Shown piece after piece: positions 52,536-60,738 of a stretch of DNA of 64,000 nt. The DNA is taken from the NCBI GenBank assembly GCA_002471275.1, contig DKPQ01000015.1, forward strand, positions 1 through 64,000, given 5' to 3'. Position 1 is the first letter of the stretch. Each line of letters starts with the position of its first letter. Made by a program: the position numbers and the translations under genes. The DNA is from Flammeovirgaceae bacterium UBA7330. GTDB lineage: Bacteria > Bacteroidota > Bacteroidia > Cytophagales > Cyclobacteriaceae. The notes below the pieces were generated by a model. It searched no databases, was not told the DNA's origin, and saw only the letters and a list, made by a program, of their open reading frames with translations.

Positions 52536-55500
52536 ATGAAAAAGTTTAGCTTACCCCTTTTACTCCTAATCCTTGCGAGTAATACGCTTTTTGCCCAGCT
52601 TTCCTTTTATGATGAAGACCCGATCTATGAAGGGCCGCAATCCAACTTTTATCTTGTCAAATATGCCATCTCATATGACTATGATAATGATGGAATCTCT
52701 GACATCCTACACATTCAACACAACCGGATTTACGTCCGGTACGGGGATGGAAGCACTTTTGGAAATGAAGAACTGGTTTACGAACACTCTTCAATGCTTG
52801 CCAGTATATCAAATAAAATAGACTTGAATGCCGATGATAGATTGGATTTTGCTATTCCTTCAGTTAATAACGAGATCTTAATATTTGAAGGAACAGCCGA
52901 TGGGATTGAACTATCAGCAATCATCGAGGCTGATGCAAATACAGCAAAATTGATCGATCTTGATAAAGACGGTCGAATTGGTATTGTTTTCACTTCAGGT
53001 TTTGAAATTGGATATATAGATGGGAATGAACTGGGGACATTTGATGACCCGATCTCAATTACCAGTGGAATTGGTACCATTGCCGGTGCTTTCAGGTTTG
53101 AAGTAGTGGACATTGACGGAGATAGCGATAATGACCTGTTTGTTCTAGACCTAACTAATACTGTAGTTCATGTAGTCATAAACGAAGATTTTTCATTTAC
53201 TTCAAATACCTCAGTCAGTGCCTCAGAAACTGAATTCAGCTACGGCGATTACAACCTTGATGGTTTTATTGATCTAGCCGTAATCAACTCCAGTAATTCA
53301 TTGGAGATTTACCTGCAGGGAGACACTGGCTATGACTTAAGTTATACTTACAGCACTTTCAATATCAGAGATATTATTACCTATGATTACAACTCAGATG
53401 GAAAAAAGGATATTTTACTAAGCAATAGAATGACTGACCTTACTCTGCTCAAAAATCTCGGAGATGGAACATTTGATGATCCGGAATTTCTAATAAGTGA
53501 AATGCCAAGATTTAGCAATCACACATTTGAGGATTTTAATGACGATGGTATTGATGATATTGTTGCAATTGGTTCCATGGCAAACAATCAAATGATTTTA
53601 GTCCCCTTAGACCCACAGGTTAAAGTTTCTGACCAATTTACTACACTCAGCTTGAGACCAGATCCAGGAACCAGAGGAGGAACAAAAATGAGTGATTTAG
53701 ACAATGATGGATATAATGATTTGGTGATCTTTAGTAAAAATGGAGCGGTTCAAGTCTTCTACGGAAACGAAATTGGCTTAGATAATACTTATTCTCAATA
53801 TACTACCAACACGCATACAGATGGCGGGTACCTTGCTGACATAGATGATGATGGTTTACTGGACTTAATCGTTTTCTACCAATCGGCAAGTAATGGAACT
53901 GTTGGAACAGAGAGGTATTTAAACCTGGGAAACAGAACTTTCTCTGATGCGGAACCATTTAAGTATACAGCGATTGTAGAGGATGCTGTAGTTGAAGATT
54001 ATGATCAAGACGGTACAGATAATTTTATTTTTAATAACCAAGGTGAAATTGTTTTTCTTACTGTTAATGAGAATGATTTTGATGAATACTTCACGGGTAG
54101 TCCACTAAAAATTTCCTCATCCTCTTCAATAACAGACTTCAAAATTGTTGACATCAATCATGACAGCTGGTCTGATTTGATACTTGGTGTGAATGGATCA
54201 AATGAAATTGAAATCCATCTAAATGATCAGGCGGGTGGTTTTCTTTCTCCCACTGTTATCACACTTACAGGAGAAAGCGAATCCCCTACTGCGCTGAACG
54301 CTGGAGACCTGGACAACGACGGGATAGCTGAAATAATAGCAACAACGTCTACAAGTAGCGGCCATAAAACAAAAATCTTTTCACGGAAGGATGTTCTCAA
54401 TGATTTTGAGCTTTCCAAGGAGTTTGATGTGGCCAGTAACTACGGTCCTACCACTGTTGAAATTAATGATTTCGATGGTGATGGCGACATAGACCTGTTC
54501 ATAGATGACTTTGACAACCTTGTCTATACTTTTATTCTGCAACATGATGATTTATGGGAAGTAAATGATGAAATACTTGAATTGTTTGGCCAAAACCTTT
54601 TGATTTTTTGCAACGTCAATTCAGACAATTTGATTGATATTGTTAGAACTCAGAATACTTATGGTTCTGTTCAGATTTCCATCAATAATTCGGTCTTTGA
54701 ACCCGAAGAATTACAAACAGAAATCATGTTGATTGAACAGGTCGGGGAAGATCTCACTGTTACCTTAAATGATATCAATAGCGATGGTCGCATTGTGCTG
54801 GTGAAAGCAGCCAGTGAGGTCGATGTAGTTCCTGTGGATGGAGTTTTTTATGCTAAAAATTCAATGTTCGGGTTAGGAGGTACAGAAATAGGTAGTGGTA
54901 ACCACGTGGTTTATTCAGGCACCGGAAACACTTTTACGATAGAAGGACTTTCCCCGTTGACAGACTACTATGTGAGCATATTTGAGTACAATATGAATGA
55001 TCCCTCAAATGATATTATAAACTATCTATCTTCTCAATCATTAGATACAGTTGTAGCCAGAAAGATTGAGCAGACATTTACTGCTGAGGGTATCCAAAAC
55101 TATTTCGTCAGTGATGAAACTTTTGAAATCAATATCACATCCTCCTCCGGATTGGAAGTTGAATTAAATCCAACAGGACCCATTAGCCTGGATGGCGGAA
55201 CAGCCACTATACTTGGTGAAGGAGAAGTCATATTGGTAGCTTCCCAGGCAGGGAACAAATATTACTTCCCTAAGGAGGAAATCTATTCTTTTACTATCAG
55301 TAAGGAAGCGCAGATTTTGACCTACCAAAACCTTAAGGATGTAGATTTCGAAGAAGGAACTTTTGAGATACTTGTAACTTCATCTTCGGGTCTACCAACC
55401 TCCATTGAATTGATAGACGGACCTATTGAGCTCAGTGGAAATTTGGCTACGATACTGGATTATGGCCATGTGACCATCAAGGCAACACAAGCAGGAGACG

Positions 55501-55787
55501 AGTTCTATCTACCAGCTGAGCAGACCTTTGAATTTAACATTATAGAGGTCCTGGGTCTAGATCGTGTTGAAAGCATTATTTATCCAAACCCCACCAGCGG
55601 AGTCATTCGAATTGCAAATTCTCATGACATTGATGAGCTTTCCATCTTAGATATAAATGGTCGGGTAAGGCACACCAATCCAGGTACGGAAAGGACTTTA
55701 GATGTGTCGGGCTTAGAGAGAGGCACTTATTTTATCTTGTTAAAAAGCAAGGGTACTTTTCAGTCTTTTCGATTCATTAAAGAGTAA
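52536..55787 (+). CDS. FG-GAP/VCBS repeat protein with T9SS sorting domain
   Basis: The 1083-residue secreted protein has a signal peptide to about 20 (ASNTLFAQ). Many FG-GAP/VCBS-type repeats (about 25-720) have Asp-rich calcium loops such as DYDNDGISD and DLDNDGYND. Two Ig-like repeats (about 850-1000) each contain a TxSSSGL motif. A C-terminal T9SS type A domain (about 1010-1083) has YPNPTSG, LDVSGLERGTYFI and the terminal FIKE. It is probably exported by T9SS and anchored at the surface. Ligand unknown; adhesion is plausible. Confidence 0.92.
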   Translation: MKKFSLPLLLLILASNTLFAQLSFYDEDPIYEGPQSNFYLVKYAISYDYDNDGISDILHIQHNRIYVRYGDGSTFGNEELVYEHSSMLASISNKIDLNADDRLDFAIPSVNNEILIFEGTADGIELSAIIEADANTAKLIDLDKDGRIGIVFTSGFEIGYIDGNELGTFDDPISITSGIGTIAGAFRFEVVDIDGDSDNDLFVLDLTNTVVHVVINEDFSFTSNTSVSASETEFSYGDYNLDGFIDLAVINSSNSLEIYLQGDTGYDLSYTYSTFNIRDIITYDYNSDGKKDILLSNRMTDLTLLKNLGDGTFDDPEFLISEMPRFSNHTFEDFNDDGIDDIVAIGSMANNQMILVPLDPQVKVSDQFTTLSLRPDPGTRGGTKMSDLDNDGYNDLVIFSKNGAVQVFYGNEIGLDNTYSQYTTNTHTDGGYLADIDDDGLLDLIVFYQSASNGTVGTERYLNLGNRTFSDAEPFKYTAIVEDAVVEDYDQDGTDNFIFNNQGEIVFLTVNENDFDEYFTGSPLKISSSSSITDFKIVDINHDSWSDLILGVNGSNEIEIHLNDQAGGFLSPTVITLTGESESPTALNAGDLDNDGIAEIIATTSTSSGHKTKIFSRKDVLNDFELSKEFDVASNYGPTTVEINDFDGDGDIDLFIDDFDNLVYTFILQHDDLWEVNDEILELFGQNLLIFCNVNSDNLIDIVRTQNTYGSVQISINNSVFEPEELQTEIMLIEQVGEDLTVTLNDINSDGRIVLVKAASEVDVVPVDGVFYAKNSMFGLGGTEIGSGNHVVYSGTGNTFTIEGLSPLTDYYVSIFEYNMNDPSNDIINYLSSQSLDTVVARKIEQTFTAEGIQNYFVSDETFEINITSSSGLEVELNPTGPISLDGGTATILGEGEVILVASQAGNKYYFPKEEIYSFTISKEAQILTYQNLKDVDFEEGTFEILVTSSSGLPTSIELIDGPIELSGNLATILDYGHVTIKATQAGDEFYLPAEQTFEFNIIEVLGLDRVESIIYPNPTSGVIRIANSHDIDELSILDINGRVRHTNPGTERTLDVSGLERGTYFILLKSKGTFQSFRFIKE

Positions 55788-56013
55788 GCGGATAAAGCTT
55801 TTTGATGATTTGAAAGGAGGTTTTTGAAGAGGATTGTGTGGAGTCATTGAGCCCTGGCTCACAAAAAGCATCCCTTTTGAGTTCAGCATCGGGCTGGTGA
55901 GTGGCATTGATAGCAGTGACCTTCCCAAATGGATCCCCGGATATCACGCTGGTCCCGAGAACGATTGAAGCCACCACCACTCCCAAAATGATTGTTAGGG
56001 TTTTGAAATTCAT
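55777..56013 (-). CDS. small secreted protein coupled to the LRR lipoprotein
   Basis: This 78-residue ORF starts at an ATG that overlaps the LRR gene's TGA by 4 nt, which argues for real translation. Residues 1-25 are a signal peptide or membrane anchor (TLTIILGVVVASIVLG). The mature part is polar with one cysteine. Its 3' end overlaps the convergent FG-GAP gene by 11 nt. No family recognised. Confidence 0.6.
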   Translation of the reverse strand: MNFKTLTIILGVVVASIVLGTSVISGDPFGKVTAINATHQPDAELKRDAFCEPGLNDSTQSSSKTSFQIIKKLYPLTL

Positions 56014-56954
56014 TGCTGACAATGAGGGTTTAATTCCTGGTAATCCGAAAGCGATACAGCAGGTATCATCTGACCATCATGGACCCTGATGCAGGTCAAA
56101 CTGGGGTTTCTATCCACCTTTAAACCGATCAGGTTTGGGTTCCTGCTTACATTAAGCGATGTGAGTGAATTACTCGAGATATAGAGGTAATTCAGCTGAG
56201 CATTTTGTTCCAGGTTGATGGTTTCAAATTGATTATCAGAAAGGAGTAGCGTTTCTAATGAAGGAAGTGTAGCAGTATTGAGGAAAGAAAGCGCATTGGT
56301 GGTCAGGTTTAGGTTTTTAAGGTTCCCGGCATTTTTGACCTCAAAATATTGGAGCTCGTTATGAGTAGCCAGTATCGCTTCAATGGATTCACTTTCAAAT
56401 GAAAGGGTATCCAATAAGTTGAAGGACAAGTTCAGATTGGTCAACTGTGGAAGATTGGATAGCCCGTGAATGGATTGCAGCTCATTTGCCAGGAGGTCCA
56501 GCAACACCAGCTTTGTATTGTGGCTGACATCAATCTCAGACAAATAGTTCCCCTGTAGCTGAACCGAATCCAACTGGACATTGTGACTCAGGTCAATTTC
56601 TTCTATGGCGTTGCCGGACGCTGACAGAAAAGTCAGATTGGTAAACCCCTCTATGCCTGTCAGATCCTGGATTTCTTTCTTAGAAAGATGAAAATCCAGG
56701 TGTAAATGGGTCACTGATTGGGCGTCTGATATCAGGACCTGTTGGTTGATCACGCCATCTGAATCGATGTTTTGCTCAATCAGCATGGATTCAAACACCT
56801 CATCCGGAATGTGGATGTAGTCAATAATCGGTTCTAATTCTTCATCCTCCGCACAGGAGAACATGAAGAGCATCAGAGCCAAAAAGATCCGGGGAATTGC
56901 CAGAGGCCACGCTTTATGCTGAATAGTAGTATAGGGTAATAAATCGTTTTTCAT
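56010..56954 (-). CDS. leucine-rich-repeat lipoprotein
   Basis: From the ATG at 56954 the product has 314 residues. The lipoprotein signal has its cysteine in FMFSCAEDEE near residue 34 (long n-region). About ten LRRs of about 21 residues (about 95-300) have LxLxxN patterns such as LTNLNLSFNLLDTL and LETLLLSDNQFETI. Before them, DEVFESMLIEQNIDSDGVIN matches the capping segment common in Bacteroidota LRR proteins. No T9SS domain is seen. A longer frame to 57017 lacks support. It is coupled to the small ORF downstream. Confidence 0.87.
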   Translation of the reverse strand: MKNDLLPYTTIQHKAWPLAIPRIFLALMLFMFSCAEDEELEPIIDYIHIPDEVFESMLIEQNIDSDGVINQQVLISDAQSVTHLHLDFHLSKKEIQDLTGIEGFTNLTFLSASGNAIEEIDLSHNVQLDSVQLQGNYLSEIDVSHNTKLVLLDLLANELQSIHGLSNLPQLTNLNLSFNLLDTLSFESESIEAILATHNELQYFEVKNAGNLKNLNLTTNALSFLNTATLPSLETLLLSDNQFETINLEQNAQLNYLYISSNSLTSLNVSRNPNLIGLKVDRNPSLTCIRVHDGQMIPAVSLSDYQELNPHCQQ

Positions 56955-57436
56955 GAGAGTGCTGTTTTCTCGATATCCATTTAAATAATCGGTTACAAAT
57001 CTCACACAGGCAACCAACTCAATCGTTCGGATTTAGCATTCCGAACTTCTTTGGTGAGATTCGGGTCTTTTTAAATGAGTTTGATCAAAGCATTTCAGGC
57101 CAGCCTAATCTCAGAATAATACAATTCATGTTTTCATGCGGGGATGTGTAAGGCCTGGAATAAAAGGGCCCTGACGTCGTTTAAAGGGCGATTTTAGGAG
57201 GCTTACAAAACCTGCGCAGTTTTTGCTTAAAACCCGCGCAGACTTTAATCAAAACCTACGCAGGTTTTCCTTCAAACCCGTGCGGGTTTTGACCAAAAAG
57301 TAAGCACCTTTTTGAGATAATGGAATAGTGCAATTATTTGTATGTGGTAATCGGGGGATCATATCAGATAAGATAAGGGCTGAAACTTTCTATATTCTTA
57401 GTCACTCTGCGCAACCAGGTAGCTGTGAAATTAGGC
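56955..57436. other. long intergenic region
   Basis: 482 nt without a supportable gene. Its main content is the 22-bp palindromic tandem array at 57207-57294. The flanks show no clear promoter or RNA; a GGCC pair near 57151-57169 could form a weak hairpin. Confidence 0.5.
57207..57294. repeat. four tandem 22-bp palindromic units
   Basis: Units start at 57207, 57229, 57251 and 57273, exactly 22 nt apart. Each is a diverged copy of the palindrome AAAACCTGCGCAGGTTTT plus a variable 4-nt linker. Units 3 and 4 keep the best dyad symmetry. Differences often occur symmetrically, suggesting selection for pairing or for a dimeric protein. Confidence 0.8.
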
Positions 57437-58177
57437 TCAGTTATTATCTTCAATTATGTTTTTAAAAAGTTCCTCGATGTCTATTTCTTCCCCCTTTAAA
57501 TGTTGATAATAAGTTCGAACGATAATTGATGACATATTATCTGGATGTTCAATCCCATTCTCATTAAAGTACCTGGCTAACCTAGAACCAGCCCATAATC
57601 CCCAACTGTTCCTCATCCACAATCCTAACCCGAAATGTTGACCAACGGAGAAGTCATCTTCCGATCTTTCCAATGCCAGTTTTTTAGTTTCTTCACTCCA
57701 TTCCTGATCAAGATACCTCCAACAATCTTTCAGATCTGTAGGGACATAAACACCTCTTAGTGTGTCTGTTGATGCAACGTTAGCAGTTTGTTTATCCCAA
57801 CGTTCTTCAATGGCAGCATACTTATTTTTTAGTATTTCCAATTCTTGATCCTGTCCAAGTAAAGAGCGTTTATAAGCTCGTAGAATAACTTCGAGGATTA
57901 AGCCATTTTCAGTTAACCCACTTTTCTTAAATCTTCGTTCAAGTTTTGATGTTTTGTACGATTTGAAAAACTGATCATCAACAAGTGATCTGAATTCATA
58001 ACTGCTATTCAGAAAATTTAATAATTGACCTTCATGAATGTCCTTGATCACTTGAATAGCAGTGTCTGGTAATTCTCTATTGAGCAATTCAATTACTGTC
58101 TTCGTATCACCTACCTTTTGAGCATAACTCAAATTAATTGATAGTAGGGTTAATATGATAATTGAGGTTTTCGCCAT
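57437..58177 (-). CDS. secreted DUF6794-like protein
   Basis: The 246-residue protein has a signal peptide to about 20 (LSINLSYAQ). The N-terminal half is helical and unrecognised. The C-terminal segment (about 150-240) has DLKDCWRYLDQEWSEETKK, GLGLWMRNSWGLW and SSIIVRTYYQHLKGEEI. This pattern is shared by the DUF6794 family of unknown function. It stands alone on the minus strand in the accessory region with a palindrome just upstream. Confidence 0.75.
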   Translation of the reverse strand: MAKTSIIILTLLSINLSYAQKVGDTKTVIELLNRELPDTAIQVIKDIHEGQLLNFLNSSYEFRSLVDDQFFKSYKTSKLERRFKKSGLTENGLILEVILRAYKRSLLGQDQELEILKNKYAAIEERWDKQTANVASTDTLRGVYVPTDLKDCWRYLDQEWSEETKKLALERSEDDFSVGQHFGLGLWMRNSWGLWAGSRLARYFNENGIEHPDNMSSIIVRTYYQHLKGEEIDIEELFKNIIEDNN

Positions 58178-58196
58178 TCAGAAATTAACATATATA

Positions 58197-58218
58197 GTTA
58201 TAATGCATGCACTATAAC
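58197..58218. promoter_or_regulatory. 22-bp near-perfect palindrome
   Basis: GTTATAATGCA and TGCACTATAAC are inverted halves matching at 10 of 11 positions with no spacer; the core TGCATGCA is perfect. It lies 20 nt upstream of the DUF6794-like gene. It could be an operator or a recombination-type site. Confidence 0.5.
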
Positions 58219-58424
58219 CACTATTATCTTTTTTCAATTAATCCTTTCAAATATCAACATCTTACCCATTATTAAACGACAATAAACATTTATAAGCGAT
58301 TAAAAACGGATACGTTATCTGTATTACCCACCTAAGATAAGCTTTTTCGTGAATTTTCAGTAGTAGTAGGGATATGGTTCATGTTATAACAGTAGGTTGG
58401 TGAGACACTTTAGTCAATTTGCAA

Positions 58425-58931
58425 TTAGTCCCACCAGCTATACAATTCACCTTGATCATAATACTCATCAGCATCTTTACATAACTCACGAAATTTCTTT
58501 TTCAATTCGCTTGTTACATCAGATTCATTAACGTAAAGTCCTTCTATGGTTACCCGATAATCATCTCTTTCCGGACTAATCGCATATCCATGCGCAGTAG
58601 CTACAGGAAAGGAGTTCATGAACTCATAGAATTTTCTTGTTGTGGGCGATTCGTTTTGATATTCATTAGGATCGATAAACCTTTCTATTAATAGTTTTTC
58701 TAGTTGATCAATTGATATAGCCTCGACGTATTCAAGCCCACCACTTTGATCAGTCCAATCAGTTTGGATTCCTAAAAGTTGGTCACGTTTTTTATAGTCC
58801 TTGTTGAAGGTAAACAGAGTCGTGTCGTTCAGAATCATCAGAACTTCATTCGGTATCTGCCGTGGTTCGTTGTTTTTTAAGGGTGAACATGAAATTAGTA
58901 AAGCAAAAAGAATGAAAAGGTTATTTCTCAT
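58425..58931 (-). CDS. hypothetical lipoprotein
   Basis: The 168-residue protein has a short lipoprotein signal (MRNNLFILFALLISC, cysteine 15). The mature part is mixed alpha/beta with acidic patches and ends ELYSWWD. No family recognised. It is flanked by an unusual intergenic block (58932-59159) and by AT-rich sequence containing GTTATAACAG at 58383-58392. Confidence 0.6.
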   Translation of the reverse strand: MRNNLFILFALLISCSPLKNNEPRQIPNEVLMILNDTTLFTFNKDYKKRDQLLGIQTDWTDQSGGLEYVEAISIDQLEKLLIERFIDPNEYQNESPTTRKFYEFMNSFPVATAHGYAISPERDDYRVTIEGLYVNESDVTSELKKKFRELCKDADEYYDQGELYSWWD

Positions 58932-59159
58932 TTTGAATTAACAGGCCTAAATGAAGCACAACGACCAACTAGCGGGCAGTGGCCTAAAAGTAGCAAATAC
59001 CGATGAAAGAGCGAACCTGAATGGTGCGATACACTCTAAGAAAGCACTGCGAACCGCAAGAAAACCAACCCAGTAGAAGAGCAGACTATAACGCACTAAA
59101 ATTTGCCTGGCGGAAGGTGAGTAGCAGAAAGCATACAAACATATAACCGATAGCTAATA
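58932..59159. other. compositionally distinct intergenic block
   Basis: 228 nt richer in G+C than the neighbouring genes and open on the minus strand for 63 codons, but that ORF looks non-coding. Motifs TATAACCG (59143-59150) and GAAGCACAACGACC (58952-58965) mark its ends. It may be a mobile or cassette-associated spacer between two single-gene units. Confidence 0.4.
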
Positions 59160-59615
59160 TTACCCGCTTTTTGCGTTATTGTTCTTTGCTACTTCCATGA
59201 GTTCCTTGGCTGTAGGATGTGTTGAGAATATTCCAGAAAAACTAAAATCAGGCATAAATAAATATGATTGGTTCCAACTTTTGTTTGTTTTGAAAGTTAT
59301 CCAAATCCTTGTAACGTTGATGAAGCCGATAGTTGAAACGTCAATCAGATTAGAAACTGGCAGTTTCTCTGTTCTTCTAAAGTTAGATATGTAAAAGTGT
59401 TGTTCATCCACTTTTACACTATTCAGTCTCATAAATAGTAGGTAGAATATAAATGCAAATATTCCTGTTCCAAAGAGTCCTGCAAATCCTCCCAGAATTT
59501 CGCCCGAAAGAAATCCAAACAGAGACATTAAGAGCAATAGCCCAAAGACAATTGTTGGCATAATAAACTTCACATAGAAAGTTAATCCAGATGAAAGTTG
59601 CTTCTTATTACTCAT
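59160..59615 (-). CDS. hypothetical membrane protein with PH-like domain
   Basis: The 151-residue protein has two membrane segments (about 14-37 and 40-63). A soluble beta-rich domain (about 68-151) follows, with VKVDEQHFYISNFRRTEKLPVSNLIDV, resembling bacterial PH-like domains. Function unknown. It has the same strand and the same isolated setting as the lipoprotein at 58425. Confidence 0.65.
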   Translation of the reverse strand: MSNKKQLSSGLTFYVKFIMPTIVFGLLLLMSLFGFLSGEILGGFAGLFGTGIFAFIFYLLFMRLNSVKVDEQHFYISNFRRTEKLPVSNLIDVSTIGFINVTRIWITFKTNKSWNQSYLFMPDFSFSGIFSTHPTAKELMEVAKNNNAKSG

Positions 59616-59771
59616 TCTGTGTTGTGGGAATTGCGGCTACACAGGTATGATGAGTGTCCACCCCTATGCTATAAAAATCTAAACTAACTAAAACCTCGGT
59701 GAGATGCAACGGATAAGTTCCTGTCCAACTAGAAGATTAAAATCGTCCTTTTGGCCTGAAGTGTTAAATCA

Positions 59772-59803
59772 TTGGCACAATGTGTCAAGCATGCGGTAAC
59801 CGC
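59772..59803. promoter_or_regulatory. two adjacent palindromes upstream of the ABC exporter
   Basis: TTGGCACA-A-TGTGTCAA (59772-59788, one mismatch) is followed 4 nt later by the perfect GCGGT-A-ACCGC (59793-59803). They lie 60-90 nt before the ABC ATPase ATG and are good operator candidates. Confidence 0.5.
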
Positions 59804-59862
59804 TCAGGTGAAGTTTGTATCAAATTACACTTTATCAAAAAAGAGAAAAGACAAACAAAAGT

Positions 59863-60738
59863 ATGAACACGCTAGGAATCAATATAAACTCACTGATTTA
59901 TGAGAATGGCTTTCAGGCTTTGAATGGTATAGACCTGAAAATCAGCAATGGAGTTTTTGGGTTATTGGGTCCCAATGGAGCCGGGAAATCATCCCTCATG
60001 AAAACCATTGCCGGATTACAAAAGCCAACTGAGGGCCGCATTGTTTTCAATGGTGAGGATGTAGTGAGTAATCCTCTGGCCATCCAGAAACATCTCGGAT
60101 TTCTACCGCAGTATTTTGGGGTGTACCCTAAGGTGTCGGCATACGATCTTCTGGATCACCTGGCTAAACTGAAAGGTGTTGTGGACTCACAACATCGGAA
60201 GAAGCAAATCCTGAACTTGCTGGAGCGGGTGAATCTGATGGATGTGAAACACAGGGAGGTTCATACATTTTCAGGAGGCATGAAGCAGCGCTTTGGAGCG
60301 GCTCAAGCGTTACTTGGGTCACCCAAAATTGTGATTGTAGATGAACCCACTGCCGGGCTGGATCCGGAGGAGCGTAACCGGTTTAATGCACTGTTGAGTG
60401 ATATAGCGGAGGATATGATTATTATTCTTTCAACGCATTTGGTAGAGGATGTAAGAAATCTGTGCTCAAAAATGGCAATCATAAATAAAGGCACCGTCTT
60501 CGCACAAGGATCGCCAAATGAATTTTTGAGTCGGCTATCTGGAAAAGTATGGAGCAAGGCGGCTACCAGGGAGGAGCTTTCAGTGTTGGAATCGAGGTAT
60601 CAGGTGATTGGTTATCAGTTGATAGAAAGAGTAATGCAGGTTACGGTTTGCTCGGACGAGTGCCCTGCGGGTTTCCAGCGTGTAACGCCTGTGCTTGAGC
60701 ATGCATATTTGAAATGCCTTAATTCCGATTCAATATGA
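59863..60738 (+). CDS. ABC transporter ATP-binding protein
   Basis: From the ATG at 59863 the product has 291 residues. Walker A GPNGAGKSS (about 36-44), the Q-loop in GFLPQYFG, signature FSGGMKQRFG near 131 and Walker B IVIVDEPTAGLDP near 151 are intact, followed by the switch STHLVED. A C-terminal extension of about 75 residues is typical of exporter ATPases of the CcmA type. It overlaps the permease-peptidase gene by 4 nt (ATGA), so it powers that protein. A longer frame from 59815 lacks support. Confidence 0.93.
   Translation: MNTLGININSLIYENGFQALNGIDLKISNGVFGLLGPNGAGKSSLMKTIAGLQKPTEGRIVFNGEDVVSNPLAIQKHLGFLPQYFGVYPKVSAYDLLDHLAKLKGVVDSQHRKKQILNLLERVNLMDVKHREVHTFSGGMKQRFGAAQALLGSPKIVIVDEPTAGLDPEERNRFNALLSDIAEDMIIILSTHLVEDVRNLCSKMAIINKGTVFAQGSPNEFLSRLSGKVWSKAATREELSVLESRYQVIGYQLIERVMQVTVCSDECPAGFQRVTPVLEHAYLKCLNSDSI

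Noticed and set aside
57207..57294. CRISPR-like appearance of regularly spaced repeats
   Set aside because: The whole period is 22 nt and linkers are about 4 nt, so there are no spacers, and no cas genes are in the window.
58947..59138. 63-codon minus-strand ORF in the spacer block
   Set aside because: No signal peptide, family or start context; residue use looks like translated non-coding DNA.
59772..59790. TTGGCAC as a second sigma-54 promoter
   Set aside because: There is no GC at the required 10-nt distance from GG; the sequence is better explained as a palindrome.
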